From Hesseltinella vesiculosa (Eukaryota; Mucoromycota; Mucoromycetes; Mucorales; Cunninghamellaceae): DNA of 64,000 bases. Shown piece after piece: positions 33,151 through 43,836 of this stretch; the stretch's first letter is position 1, and the number at the start of each line of letters is the position of its first letter. The DNA is taken from NCBI GenBank assembly GCA_002104935.1, contig MCGT01000025.1, positions 1 through 64,000 on the forward strand, given 5' to 3'. Made by a program: the position numbers and the translations under genes. The notes beneath the pieces are model-generated. The model did not search any database, was not told where the DNA came from, and saw only the letters and a list, made by a program, of their open reading frames with translations.

Positions 33151-33596
33151 AATAAAGTCACCCCCACATCTTGCACTGTTAGACAAAATGATGGAGAAAT
33201 GTCCGCCACAGAAAACAATGGGGATCAAGCATACTTTGAGCTGTCATCCCATCTAGAGTCACGTTTCCTAAACCGTCAACGTCAGAATAGATCATGCGAA
33301 CAAATAAAAATAATAAAAACTAGCTTGTTTTGGCCAAAATTACAGTAGAGCCGTGCTTCAAATGAAAGAGAGGTTCTCTGAGATTTGGGCAAGGCGGGAG
33401 TGGCGACGGTGGTCATACTATCAAGACTACATTTCATGGGGAGGGTCGTATTTATTGACGCTGGACTGCACGCAGCCCTTCCAAATTGGGCATGGGAACT
33501 AACAAAAAAAAACTGCCTAGGTATCACGTTTCCCTAATGCTAACAACTTTCAACGCAACAAACTGAAAAACAAATCAAAAAAGAGGATGGGACACA

Positions 33597-35319
33597 CTAG
33601 GCAAGCAGGCCATCGGTTGAGCTGATGGACGAGAGCCGCTGGCGATCGGGAATGCGTTCTTGATGGTGCATCTTGTCTTCAGCCAGCTGGACACTTTCAT
33701 AGGCCTTGCGGGCTTCGGCCTGCCAGTCAACGATAAGCAAGAAAAGCACTTGAGAGCCGGCAGAGAGGAAGAGAGCGACAGTCAGAGCGACCCACAAGCC
33801 GGTCAGGTTCCAACCCAACTTGAACGTGAGCACGTAGCCAAGGGGAGCACCGACGACATAGTAAGCCAAAAGGTTCATCCATGCAGACATCTTTTGACGA
33901 CCGAGGCCTCGGATGACACCGCTGGCGACGCCGGCAAGACCATCTGACACCTGGAAGAGCGCACACATGGGCAGGATATGGCTGACTCGGACAACGACGT
34001 CGGGATCTTCGGTGAAGAGATAGCCGTAGAACGAACGGGTGACCATGAAGAAAGTGGAGTTGGTGAGGCCAAAGAACAGCGAGAAACAGATAGCGACGGT
34101 GGATGCATGTTTGGCCTGCATGGGATTGAACCAGCCCAAGGCATTGCCCACCCGGTTGGAGGCGGCAATGGAGATACCGAAAGGAATGGTGTAGGTGGCG
34201 GCGGCAGAGGTCAGAAGGATCGATTGGGCGGCAAGATCGATGGTGCTAAGGTATGAGGCGGCCAAGGCAGTGATTTCAAACGTCCACCATTCCACCGACA
34301 CAGCAACCACGCCGGGGAGAGCAAGGCGAATAAACGGCTTCCAGTCCTGCAAACATTCTCGAGTCCAGCCGCCCCAGGCAGCCATGCCATCGACATAGCG
34401 GATGTATACGAGTAGCAGGATGAGCATGAGCCAATAGCTGAAGCTGGTAGCCAGAGGGGCGCCGATAAAGCCCATGTGGAAAGGTTCGACATAGACCAAG
34501 GTATAGTTGAGCAGCAGGTTCAAGGGCGAAGCAACAAAGAGCACATAGGTCGAGGCTTGCATAATCCCTTGCGCTTGCAAGTATTTTTTAATGGCCTCAA
34601 AAGCAATGAACGCAGGCGCACCAATCAACAAGTAGCGAAGAAACAAACCTTAAAAAAAAATAGCCATGCACAGACAAAATAAAAAAGTTAGTTTGTAAAT
34701 CGAACCCTATTAATAAGGTCGTCTCCTTTTTCTTCCTCGCCAGCTCTTATCTTTACCAGCATGGTAGCTAAGTTCAGGTTCCTGACCCAAAAAGAGCAAG
34801 ACGTCTTCGGCCTTCCACCAAACACAGGCAATTGGGATGAACATGATGGCCAGGATAATCAAAGCACGCTGCAAATGCACACCAACCAAGGTCTTGTCCT
34901 TTGCGCCTGCCCACGCTTGACTGCAGAGCGTATCCAAAGCTATGAGAAAAGGAGAGGGTAAAGCGTCAGCAGGAGGCTTTTTTTTTCGGGAGGGGGTTCT
35001 GGTGTCGCAGTTTTTTCATTCGTATTTTACCGGTGGTTGAGCCCATGGCAAGACTCCAAGCAGAGACACTGGCAAACATAGATCCAAGAGCAGCAGCACC
35101 CAATTCGGTGGAACCAAGGTGCCCAAGAGTGAAGACACTGGCTAGCTGTAAGGAGTTTTGCAAGAGATAGGTGCCAACAATCGGCACACTGTTCTTGAAC
35201 AGCCACTTGCCTTCTTCCATCAGGGATGATTCATACATGGCTCCCTTGTTAATATTGGTATCATTGGCCAGCAGAGGAGTATGTTCAGACATGACAGAGG
35301 CGGAATCAGACAGCACCAT
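33597..35319 (-). CDS. MATE-family multidrug/toxic-compound efflux transporter
   Basis: Twelve-helix antiporter of the multi-antimicrobial extrusion family, probably in the plasma or vacuolar membrane. Three exons (35319-about 35034, about 34940-34759, 34651-33597). The start MVLSDSASVMSEHTPLLAND is chosen because the upstream Met gives an unlikely Phe-rich leader. MatE signatures: PIVGTYLLQNSLQLASVFTL with GHLGSTELGAAALG in TM1-2, ALDTLCSQAWAGAKD and KKYLQAQGIMQ. In the second half: LALPGVVAVSVEWWTFEI, AASNRVGNALG and VASGVIRGLGRQKMSAWMNL. The hydrophilic C-terminus ends SSISSTDGLLA. Length (about 500 aa) fits fungal and plant MATEs. The substrate cannot be told from sequence. Confidence 0.95.
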
Positions 35320-36039
35320 GGCGAAAAAAATAAAGATCAAACAAAACGGAATGTAACTAAGGATAAGAGATAACGAGAAGAATATGTATGCAAAGAAAAG
35401 GGTGGATATATCAAAAAAAGAAAAAAAAAAGCAGAATATGCTTTTTTTGTCTTGAATATGTACAATATATAAAAAAAAGTGACAAGAAAGAGAAGAGCAG
35501 AAAAGAGAGGCTTTCCCCTTTTTTTATTATCTGAGATTAAATTTGGTGGACTCTTTTGAGTCATGGCTTGTCCAATCTGATGATTCCTATGTCCTCTTTG
35601 CCATTAGGTCAGGTTCTGTCGTTTTGGTTGCAACATCACCACTTTTAGCTATCTTCCATTGCCAACTGCAGAATGCAGGCAATTTACACACGGGTTTAGA
35701 ACTGCGCCACTCATCCAATCCCTTTTTTCATGATGGCTGCCCATGTTTCTTTTCTGATGTTGCCATTGGTGTGTCGGCTCTTTCTCCGAAGAACCAACCA
35801 TCCTTTTTTTTTATGCATTTTCCCATCTCTTAAATCTTTTTCATAGGTCTGCTGATAGTGGTCACCCAGGATACACGCACGACTTTTTTTTACCCAGCAC
35901 CCAGACCCTTTTTTGCCCACCTTTGCATTGTTCCAAGAGAATGGCTAGATTTCCGTCTAGATTTAGGACAATTTTCAGGGGCTGCAGGACCGCACAGTAA
36001 AATCTGCCACATGCACGAGGGCAGCTTTTTTTATTTATT
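35320..36039. other. Promoter side of MATE gene and 3' side of orphan gene
   Basis: 720 bp. A plus-strand ORF at 35543-35833 (96 aa) has no family signature and no splice support. TATA-like AT-rich sequence occurs near 35380-35480. Nothing else seen. Confidence 0.35.
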
Positions 36040-36771
36040 TTACATGGCAGGAAACATCGAAGCCCAGTCGTCATTGGACATGGACATCGTTTGCTGAGCG
36101 GCTAGCCGAGGATCCCCTTGGGATCTGCTGATCAGGTGGTCACGAATCATTCTTAGTCGATTGACAGCTCGCCCGGTGGAGGCTTCGCCCGGAGCGCCGG
36201 CGTTGAGTTCTTCTTTGGCCTCCTTGACGAGTGACTGAATCACGGGCGGCAGGCCATACACGTCGTCCACGTACGCCGAGTCGGACTTATCAATGTAATC
36301 GACGATGTCCTCGGACAGCATCCAGGTCTCCAGTGCTCGTTGGCGCTGTAGTGCCAATTCGGCCAGGCTGTGTTGGTGATCGGCTTGATGTTGGTAGCTG
36401 CGGTAGCTCATGGACCCCTCAATCAAATCGTCGCCATTCACCTCCTGTTCATAATCACCGTGGTCGAGAAAGGCGAAAACCTCGGCGCCGTCAAGTGGCG
36501 AGATGATCGAGGCAAGCACCGAAGGGTCAGGTGGTGGTGCAGGCTTCAGAGATTCAAGATGGGATGATGATGCATGGATGGGAGAGGACGAGAACTGTTG
36601 GAATTCCTGGTTCAAAGACAGTGGGGTCTTGCCTTTGTTGGTATCACGGAAGCCTTGATAGCTGGAAGTCGAAGATGATTGGGTATAATGACTGCCAGTG
36701 GCCAAGGTTTGGTCTAGATGGCTGCTGTTGTGCAATGTGGAAGTGCCGCCTTTGTCTGCAAAGAAACTCAT
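36040..36771 (-). CDS. Uncharacterised fungal protein with conserved-looking C-terminal helical domain (243 aa)
   Basis: Single exon from MSFFADKGGTSTLHNSSH to DDWASMFPAM. The first half is Ser/Thr/Pro-rich and disordered. The second half is a compact helical domain: LALQRQRALETWMLSEDIVD, SAYVDDVYGLPPVIQSLVKE, TGRAVNRLRMIRDHLISR. The C-terminus carries an acidic/aromatic tail (NDDWASMF) that resembles a short linear interaction motif. No signal peptide or membrane segment. The alternating order/disorder pattern and full frame support a real gene. I do not recognise the family. Confidence 0.75.
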   Translation of the reverse strand: MSFFADKGGTSTLHNSSHLDQTLATGSHYTQSSSTSSYQGFRDTNKGKTPLSLNQEFQQFSSSPIHASSSHLESLKPAPPPDPSVLASIISPLDGAEVFAFLDHGDYEQEVNGDDLIEGSMSYRSYQHQADHQHSLAELALQRQRALETWMLSEDIVDYIDKSDSAYVDDVYGLPPVIQSLVKEAKEELNAGAPGEASTGRAVNRLRMIRDHLISRSQGDPRLAAQQTMSMSNDDWASMFPAM

Positions 36772-37123
36772 CGTGTTCTGAAGAAGAAGAGAAAAAAAAA
36801 GGGGGACGAAAGGAAAAAAGGAATGGGAAGAGGGGGGATGATCAAAGAGAAAAAACGGAGCTCCGCACATGTGATACTGACAAACGCCTCCTTCTGTCGT
36901 TCAGCAAGCCTTTGCTGTTGATTTTTTTGGGTCTCCTTACAAGGCAAACATTCTAAATGAATACAAATTGCAAAAGATCTGCATGATGCATGGCTTGTTT
37001 GTTCATTGCCTGAAGCCCCCTTTGCGTCTTTTTTTTTTTTCCTCTTCGGCCAATCCCGCTCATTATCTCGATATCATCCTAAAATGGAAATCAAGCTGAT
37101 TCAGGTTTATTGTTTTGCCAGGC
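36772..37123. other. Gap between orphan gene and XAP5 3' end
   Basis: Purine-rich and pyrimidine-rich tracts. No gene seen. Confidence 0.4.
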
Positions 37124-38568
37124 TTAGTTCTTGTCTTTGACTCGGTAGGCGCCATACTAAAAGAAGATCGAAAAAAGTCAATAGATGAAGCTGCTTTTCC
37201 TTTTTTGGGGGGCATAGATCTTCAAAGTCACTTACGTCCTTGTTATGCTCATAAGTTTCCCATCGACTTGCTGGGAAAATATGCTTATTCCGTTCATACC
37301 AAGATCGCTCTACCACCTTTCCTGCATGGGACTAAAGTTTTAGCAAAAAAAAAATATTAAAAGTCAGCGTGAACCTCGGAACGGGCAGGTGCTTACATCT
37401 TCCTTTTCCACTGTAGCATCGTTGACCAAACGGATATCGTCATGCACATCAAAACTGAACAGGGGCCCAGTCTTGCCTCGAACTTTGTTGATGATAAAGT
37501 CGTAGAATGTATAATGCTACAAGAAAAAGAGAGAGAAAAGGGTCCGTGAGAAACTTGTCGGGAGAGCTGGCTGGGAATAGGCAGCAAAAAAAAAAAAAAA
37601 AAAACTTACGTGAGGAATCATCAGATCTTCCTTGACATAGAGCAAGTTGTCGACATTCACCCCACGAAGCTCCGGTATCTGCTTACGACAGGCATCCAAA
37701 AACTGGGAAATGGAATCCCCTTTTTTACACTACCATTCAAACAAACCTGTTAGTGGATACCAGAATTGTCGTACCAAGGACCTTACATTGACGGATTTCC
37801 GGTGCCCAGAGCCATCCCAATAGGAATAGGTGATGGTGATCGATTCGTCTAAAAAAAAATAGGTCAGATGTCAAGCAGCGGGTTTCTTTGTGCTTTTACT
37901 TTTGATTTGCTCTTGTTTTGTCAGCCATTCGAGACGCAGCTGTTCACGCTCCAAGCGTTCGGTTTCTTCACGTTCGCGGTCGGGTAAAAAGCTGGTGTCG
38001 ACCGAGGGATCTTTGGCCATTTTTCGTTTCTTTTTGCTGGTATTGTGGTCTTGTTCCTCGTTGTCGTGGTCCTGTTCGTTGGTTTCGTGGTCTTCGTCGT
38101 CATCGCCGGCAAAGGACAGTTTCAGCAGCTGCTTCTTCTTGCGCTTCTTCTTCTTTTCCTCTCTAATAAACCAGACATGATTGAGCCGGTGATCCCTTGT
38201 CGTGCGATGCGGCTGGGCAAAAAAGTGCTTACGCTAATGGGGCGGTTTTGGCGGCTTCTCGTTTCTGGTGCTCTTCCAGTGTTTCCTTGATCTTTCGGTA
38301 ATCAGACAGCTCGGTCAAACCAATGGCTCTTGTTTTTAATTGTGATTCAAGATCGGCGGTGGCAGCTGCAAATTTGCCGGATCCAACTCGTACTTGATTC
38401 AACTATGTCAACAAGTTCATTTAAGTTTTTGCCAGCAGGAAGCCAGCCCATCTCGGTCGGCGTCATTGATCCCTCGTTGTTTACCTTTGAAATACGCTGT
38501 TTCTCTTTTTCAGAGTCTTCATAGATCTTCTGTCGGGCTTTTTCCAGCTGCTTTCGTTTAGTATCCAT
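37124..38568 (-). CDS. FAM50A: XAP5/FAM50A-family nuclear protein
   Basis: Conserved nuclear protein linked to spliceosome and transcription control in animals and to circadian timing in plants (XCT). It starts [18 protein letters not shown], followed by a Lys/Glu-rich coiled-coil region with [15 protein letters not shown]. The acidic/basic block includes [20 protein letters not shown] and [14 protein letters not shown]. The diagnostic XAP5 C-terminal domain follows: [93 protein letters not shown] and [10 protein letters not shown] at the stop (37124). About eight introns, several with T17-20 tracts. The C-terminal domain is nearly invariant from plants to man, so identification is firm. Confidence 0.93.
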
Positions 38569-38875
38569 GGCGAATGGCGGGTGCAATGAATTGGATAGAA
38601 AAAAAAAAAAAATAAAAAAGTGGATTGAACAAAAAAATACCAGGCGTGGCATTTCAGCGGAATTGGAAAGCACAGCAAGCCTGATTAGCAGCAAAGCTGG
38701 TCGAAATTTATTGAAACCAAGGTAGAAAGGGGAAAAAAAAAACAAATATGAGTAACAAAAAAAAGAAAAACTATATATAATCATCAGGGAGGATGTTGAG
38801 AGGAAGAAAAAAAAAATAACAATTGGGTTGCGGGGTGGGGAAGGGGAGGTCTACTCTTTTTTTTTTTTTTTTTTT
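38569..38875. other. Gap between XAP5 start and pyruvate carboxylase 3' end
   Basis: Contains A and T homopolymers, including a T run adjacent to the pyruvate carboxylase stop. No gene seen. Confidence 0.4.
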
Positions 38876-41800
38876 TTATTCGGAATCCTTGACGATGCGA
38901 GCGACCAGATCACCAGAGGAGAGCGAGTCACCTTCGGCAATGGGGACCTCTTCGACAAGACCAGAGACAGGGGCAGAGACGATGGTTTCCATCTTCATGG
39001 CACTGAGCACACAAACAGGATCACCGGCCTTGATGTGCGTACCAGCCTTGGCCCGGACTTCAACCACAACACCGGACATGGGAGCAGGCACGTCGCCAGG
39101 CTTGCTAGAGTTGGCCTTTTCACGGGTGACGTGTTCCACAGCAGCGTTGGTGTCGGTGATGCCGACGACACGGGCTTCGCCGTTCAGTTCAAAGTAGACG
39201 TCACGTTTGCCGGTGTTGTTGATGGGGCCGACGGCCAGGAGCTTGATGATCAAGGTCTTGCCTTCTTCGATCTCGACTTGGAATTCTTCACCGATTTCAG
39301 GCTTGCACAAGAAGTAGCGCGTGGGCACCTTGGACAGATCGCCATATTGGCTGACGATGTCGCGGTACTCGGCAAAGACCTTGGGGTACAGGGCGGCAGA
39401 GATCACGTCATAGTCGCGCACGCTCTTGCCATACTGTTCCATCAGCTCTTCCTTCAGCTTGACCAGGTCCAGAGCAGGCAGAGAAGCACCGGGACGGCCA
39501 TCGATACGGGGTTGGTTGCGGATGATGTCGGAACGAAGGGGCTCGGGGAAGCCACCATAGGGTTGACCCAGGTAGCCTTGGAAGAACTCGACGACGGAGG
39601 TGGGGAACGACAGGCTCTTGGCTTTTTCGCGCACATCAGCCCCTGACAAGTTGTTGGAGACCATGAATTGGGCAAAATCGCCAACCACCTTGGACGAGGG
39701 CGTGACCTTGACAAGATCGCCACAGAGCAAGTTGGCTTCTTCGTAAGCCTTTTTGATTTGCTTCCACTGGGTGCCGAGGCCGAGTTGTTGAGCTTGGAAC
39801 ATGAGGTTGGTATATTGACCGCCAGGCATTTCGTGGTCATACACACCCGAGTCGGCAGATTTGACATTGGCTTCGAAGCACGAGTACAACATGCGACATT
39901 GTTCCCAGTAGGAGTTGAGGGCTTGCACATCTTCCATGCGGATACCAGTGCCGAGGTTGGTTTGTTCAAGACCAGCCACCAAGGCACCCATGGCAGGCTG
40001 TGAAGTCATACCAGACATGGAGTCGATGGCAACATCGATGACATCAGCACCAGCAGCAGCGGCAGCCTGGAAGCAAGAGAGAGGGAGAGAGAAATAAAAA
40101 GAGTGAATCAGATGCCTGGAGGCCGATATGAAGGAAGGCTTACCATCATGGAAGCCACACCGGTACCGGCAGTGTCGTGGGTGTGGACGTGGATAGGCAA
40201 GTCGGGGAAGCGTTCACGGATGGAGCCAATCAACAGCTTGGCGGCTTCGGGCTTGAGCAAACCAGCCATGTCCTTGATGCCCAAGATGTGGATGCCTTGG
40301 TCCACCAGCTCTTGGGTGAGGTCAAGGTAGTACTTGAGATCGTATTTCGTCTTCTTGGGGTTGGAGACGTCGCCAGTGTAGCACACCGAGGCTTCGACCA
40401 CACCACCGGCCTTCTTGACGGCATCGATGCCCAGCTTCATGTTTTCGACATAGTTGAGCGAGTCGAAGATACGGAACACGTCCATGCCGGCCTTGACAGC
40501 CTTTTCGCAGAAATCGTAAACCACATTGTCAGGGTAGGAGGTGTAGCCGACGGCGTTGGCACCACGCAGCAGCATCTGGAAGGGTACGTTGGGCACAGCC
40601 TTGCGCAGGGCAATCAATCGGTCCCAGGGATCTTCGTACAAGAAGCGCATAGCCACATCAAAGGTGGCACCGCCCCAGCATTCAAGAGAGAAAGCGTTGT
40701 TCAAAGCGTGGGCGGTGGCAGGAGCAATACGAAGGAGGTCTAACAAGAAGCTGATGTCAGAGAAAAAAAAAAAAAAAAAAGACGGCCCACTCTCATAAAA
40801 AAACCCCCCATGGCAACTTACCGACGGTGCGCACGCGGGTGGCCAATAAACTTTGATGGGCATCACGCCAAGTGGTATCCATGATCAAGACACCAGGGTA
40901 GGCTCGCACAGCCTTGGCAAAGGCTTCGGGGCCTTGGTCGACGAGGATCTTGCGCCAGCCTTCGGTGGGAGGCGTGGTGACGTCGACAGGCTGGCCGTTG
41001 GCGACCAGTTGAGGCACTTCGATTTCATGCTTGTAGGAGGGCTCGCCGACTTGGCCCTTGATTTGGGAACCATTGACGACGACATTGCCAAGGTAGCCCA
41101 GCAGACGTTGGGCACGGTTTTGATATTGCACCAGACGGAAAAGATCAGGGGTGTCGTCAATAAAGGTGGTCCAGCAGTTGCCGTTCATAAAGGTATCGTG
41201 GGTCAGCAGACGTTGCAAGAAAGGAATGTTGGTCTTGACACCACGGATACGGAATTCCACCAAGGCACGGACGATCTTGCGACGGGCGACTTCATAGGTC
41301 GAGCCAGAGCAGGTGCACTTGACAAGGAGCGAGTCATAATGAGGGGTGATGATAGCGCCCGCATAGCCAGCGCCGCCGTCCAGGCGCACGCCGTTGCCGC
41401 CAGAGGAGCGGTAGACTTCGATCTTGCCTGTGTCGGGTTGGAAGTTGAGTTCGGGGTCTTCGGTGGTGATACGGCACTGGATGGCAAAGCCACGTTGACG
41501 GATGCGTTGTTGCGCCAGGCCCAGCTGGGGCAGCAAGGCTCCAGCCGCAATCTGGATCTGGGCAGCAACAATGTCGATTCCTGTAATTTCTTCGGTGATG
41601 GTGTGTTCGACTTGGATACGGGGGTTGACTTCGATAAAGTAGTGGCGGTTTTGGGTGTCGACCAGGAACTCGGCGGTACCGGCGTTCTTGTATTTGACGA
41701 ATTTGGCGATCTTGACGGCATCGTTGAGGATGGCTTCGCGCACGGTGTTGTCGAGGTTCTTGGCAGGGGCAATTTCCACCACCTTTTGGTGGCGACGTTG

Positions 41801-42870
41801 GACTGAGCAATCACGTTCGAACAGATGCACCACGTTGCCAGCTCGATCGGCCAGCAGCTGGACTTCAATGTGACGGGGTTTATCCAAAAAGCGTTCAATG
41901 AAAACAGTGCCGTCACCAAAGGCAGCCAGGGCTTCGGACTTGGCTCGGCTGAAAGCGTCTTCTAGATCAGCTTCTTCACGGACCACACGCATACCACGAC
42001 CACCGCCACCCATGGCAGCTTTGATAATGATAGGGAGACCATATTCCTTGACGAATGCTTGGGCATCAGTATAGTCGCTGACAGGGCCAGGGGTCCCAGG
42101 CACCACAGGCACACCACACTCCATCGCTTTATGCCAAGAGAAGAAAATGAGCAAGCGCGAAAAGAACCGCCGGGGTCTCCCTTACCGATGGCACGAGCCT
42201 TTGTCTTGTCACCCAAGCTATCAATCACATCGGGATCAGGACCAATAAAGGTGATACCAGCAGCTTGGACTTTGCGAGCAAAGTCGGCATTTTCGGATAA
42301 GAAGCCGTAACCGGGATGGATCATGGACACGCCACGTTCTTTGGCGATCTGCACAATACGATCTTGTGACAGGTAGGCACCCACAGGTGTGCATTCGCCC
42401 ACCTCGGCAATTTGATAGGATTCATCCGCCTATTATGAAAAAAAAAAAAATGAAAAAAAAAAAAATTTTTAGTGTCAATGAAAAACCCATCATCCTCAAA
42501 AGGAAAACTTCATGGACAATGAATCATCTTCAACGGAGAGAATAGAAAATAAAGCGACCCCATCCGGCGGCGTTTCTAATGTTTTCCTACCTTGTACCGG
42601 TGCATGGATAAACGATCTTCATGCGAGAAGATGGCAACAGTTCGCATAGACAATTCATGAGCTGTACGAAACACACGGATGGCAATTTCCTGTTAAAAAA
42701 AAAAAATGAGTTCAAACAAATACAATGACTTGGTCATCTGACATGTCATGCTGAAAAAAGCAACAAACACTTACACCACGGTTCACAACCATGAGCTTGC
42801 GAAGGGCACCCATCACCTCACTATTGCGACGAATGGTTTCCACTGAATGTTCACGTTGATGATGAGCCAT
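38876..42870 (-). CDS. PYC1: Pyruvate carboxylase (biotin-dependent, single-chain)
   Basis: ATP- and bicarbonate-dependent conversion of pyruvate to oxaloacetate, the anaplerotic step that feeds the TCA cycle and gluconeogenesis. Start [19 protein letters not shown] at 42870. Biotin carboxylase domain: [27 protein letters not shown], the ATP-grasp loop [14 protein letters not shown] and [13 protein letters not shown]. Carboxyltransferase domain: [52 protein letters not shown] and the metal ligands in [14 protein letters not shown]. The biotinyl domain with the biotinylated lysine in VLSAMKMET is near 39000, stop at 38876. About six introns. No mitochondrial targeting sequence is apparent, so it is likely cytosolic as in yeast and Rhizopus. 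Coding bias is strong (GC-rich third positions), as for highly expressed genes. Confidence 0.98.
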
Positions 42871-43836
42871 GATAGAGAGGTTATAATGATAAGAACACTA
42901 GGGGAAAAAAAAAAGAGAGAAAAAGAAAGAAAAAATAAAATTGGTCAATCGCTTTTAAGCCAAAAAAAAAAGAAAAAATTCCACGGATGGGGGAGAGGGA
43001 ATGGAAGATGGCGACACAAATATGGGATTTTGTTGGGTAAGATGAGAGGAGTCGCAACGTGGGCGAAAAAAAAAAACACACACGATGGAAAACCGTGGAG
43101 AACCGAGGAGACACGCCTGAAGTTATAAAGCATCAAGGATGAGATCGGGACTTGGCTGAAGTTCATATGATGGCATGCGGTGGGTTCAAAAAAAAAAACG
43201 AGGCCCAAAAATTTTAGACTTCCAATCAGAGGTGATCAAAAAAAAAAAAAGCTTGGTGTAGCCCATCGTTCCATATTTGGCAGTCAGCTATAGATTCTCC
43301 AAGACACGAACGACAAAGCCTATCCATGGTATCGTCTCATCCTTTGGCTGGCCATCTTCCATGATATAAAACAGGGAGAAAAGGGGAGGGTAGGACTTAC
43401 CTAGTTGTATAAAGTTGTCACAATCTAAATGGTTCAGGCAAAAAAAAAATAAAAATAAAAAGAAACACGCATTAGCACTTTGCCCTTGTCTTTTTTTCAG
43501 CTCTAACCTTATTTTCCTATGGATAATAAAAACAGAGATGGTAGACGGGATGATATATAAAAAGGAGAAAGGAGAGTGATGAAACACACAAGCCAACAAA
43601 GAATGACCGAGGAGAATGTAACAAAGTAGAAGAAAAAAAAAAAAAGCAAAAAACTGCTTTTTTCAAGCAGTGGAGTTTCAAAAAGCAAAAGGGGCCCAGC
43701 TATTGGCCAGAGGTGTTTGATGGGGACATTTTTTTTTTCCACGAGGATGTGTTTACTGATTTCAAATGCCAAACAAAAAAAAATAGAAGAGAGAGAGTGT
43801 GTGTGTGAAAGTGGGATGACGTCAATGTGGAAAGCA
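42871..43836. other. Pyruvate carboxylase upstream region
   Basis: 966 bp without a supported gene. It has many A tracts (e.g. about 42902, 42961, 43067, 43188, 43441) and a short TG dinucleotide run near 43796. It probably holds the pyruvate carboxylase promoter and the 3' UTR of the Kar9/GAS2 gene. Confidence 0.45.

Larger units (their letters stand above)
32489..33596. other. Right flank of transposase copy and dispersed-repeat pair
   Basis: About 1.1 kb containing the inverted copies G and D of the dispersed repeat (listed separately) and T/A tracts. No gene supported. Confidence 0.5.

Noticed and set aside
35543..35833. 96-aa plus-strand ORF between MATE and orphan gene
   Set aside because: No family, composition unlike neighbouring coding regions, no splice context.
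38876..42870. Large open plus-strand ORFs opposite pyruvate carboxylase (up to 317 aa)
   Set aside because: They are antisense shadows of a GC-rich, biased coding sequence whose minus frame is a textbook pyruvate carboxylase.
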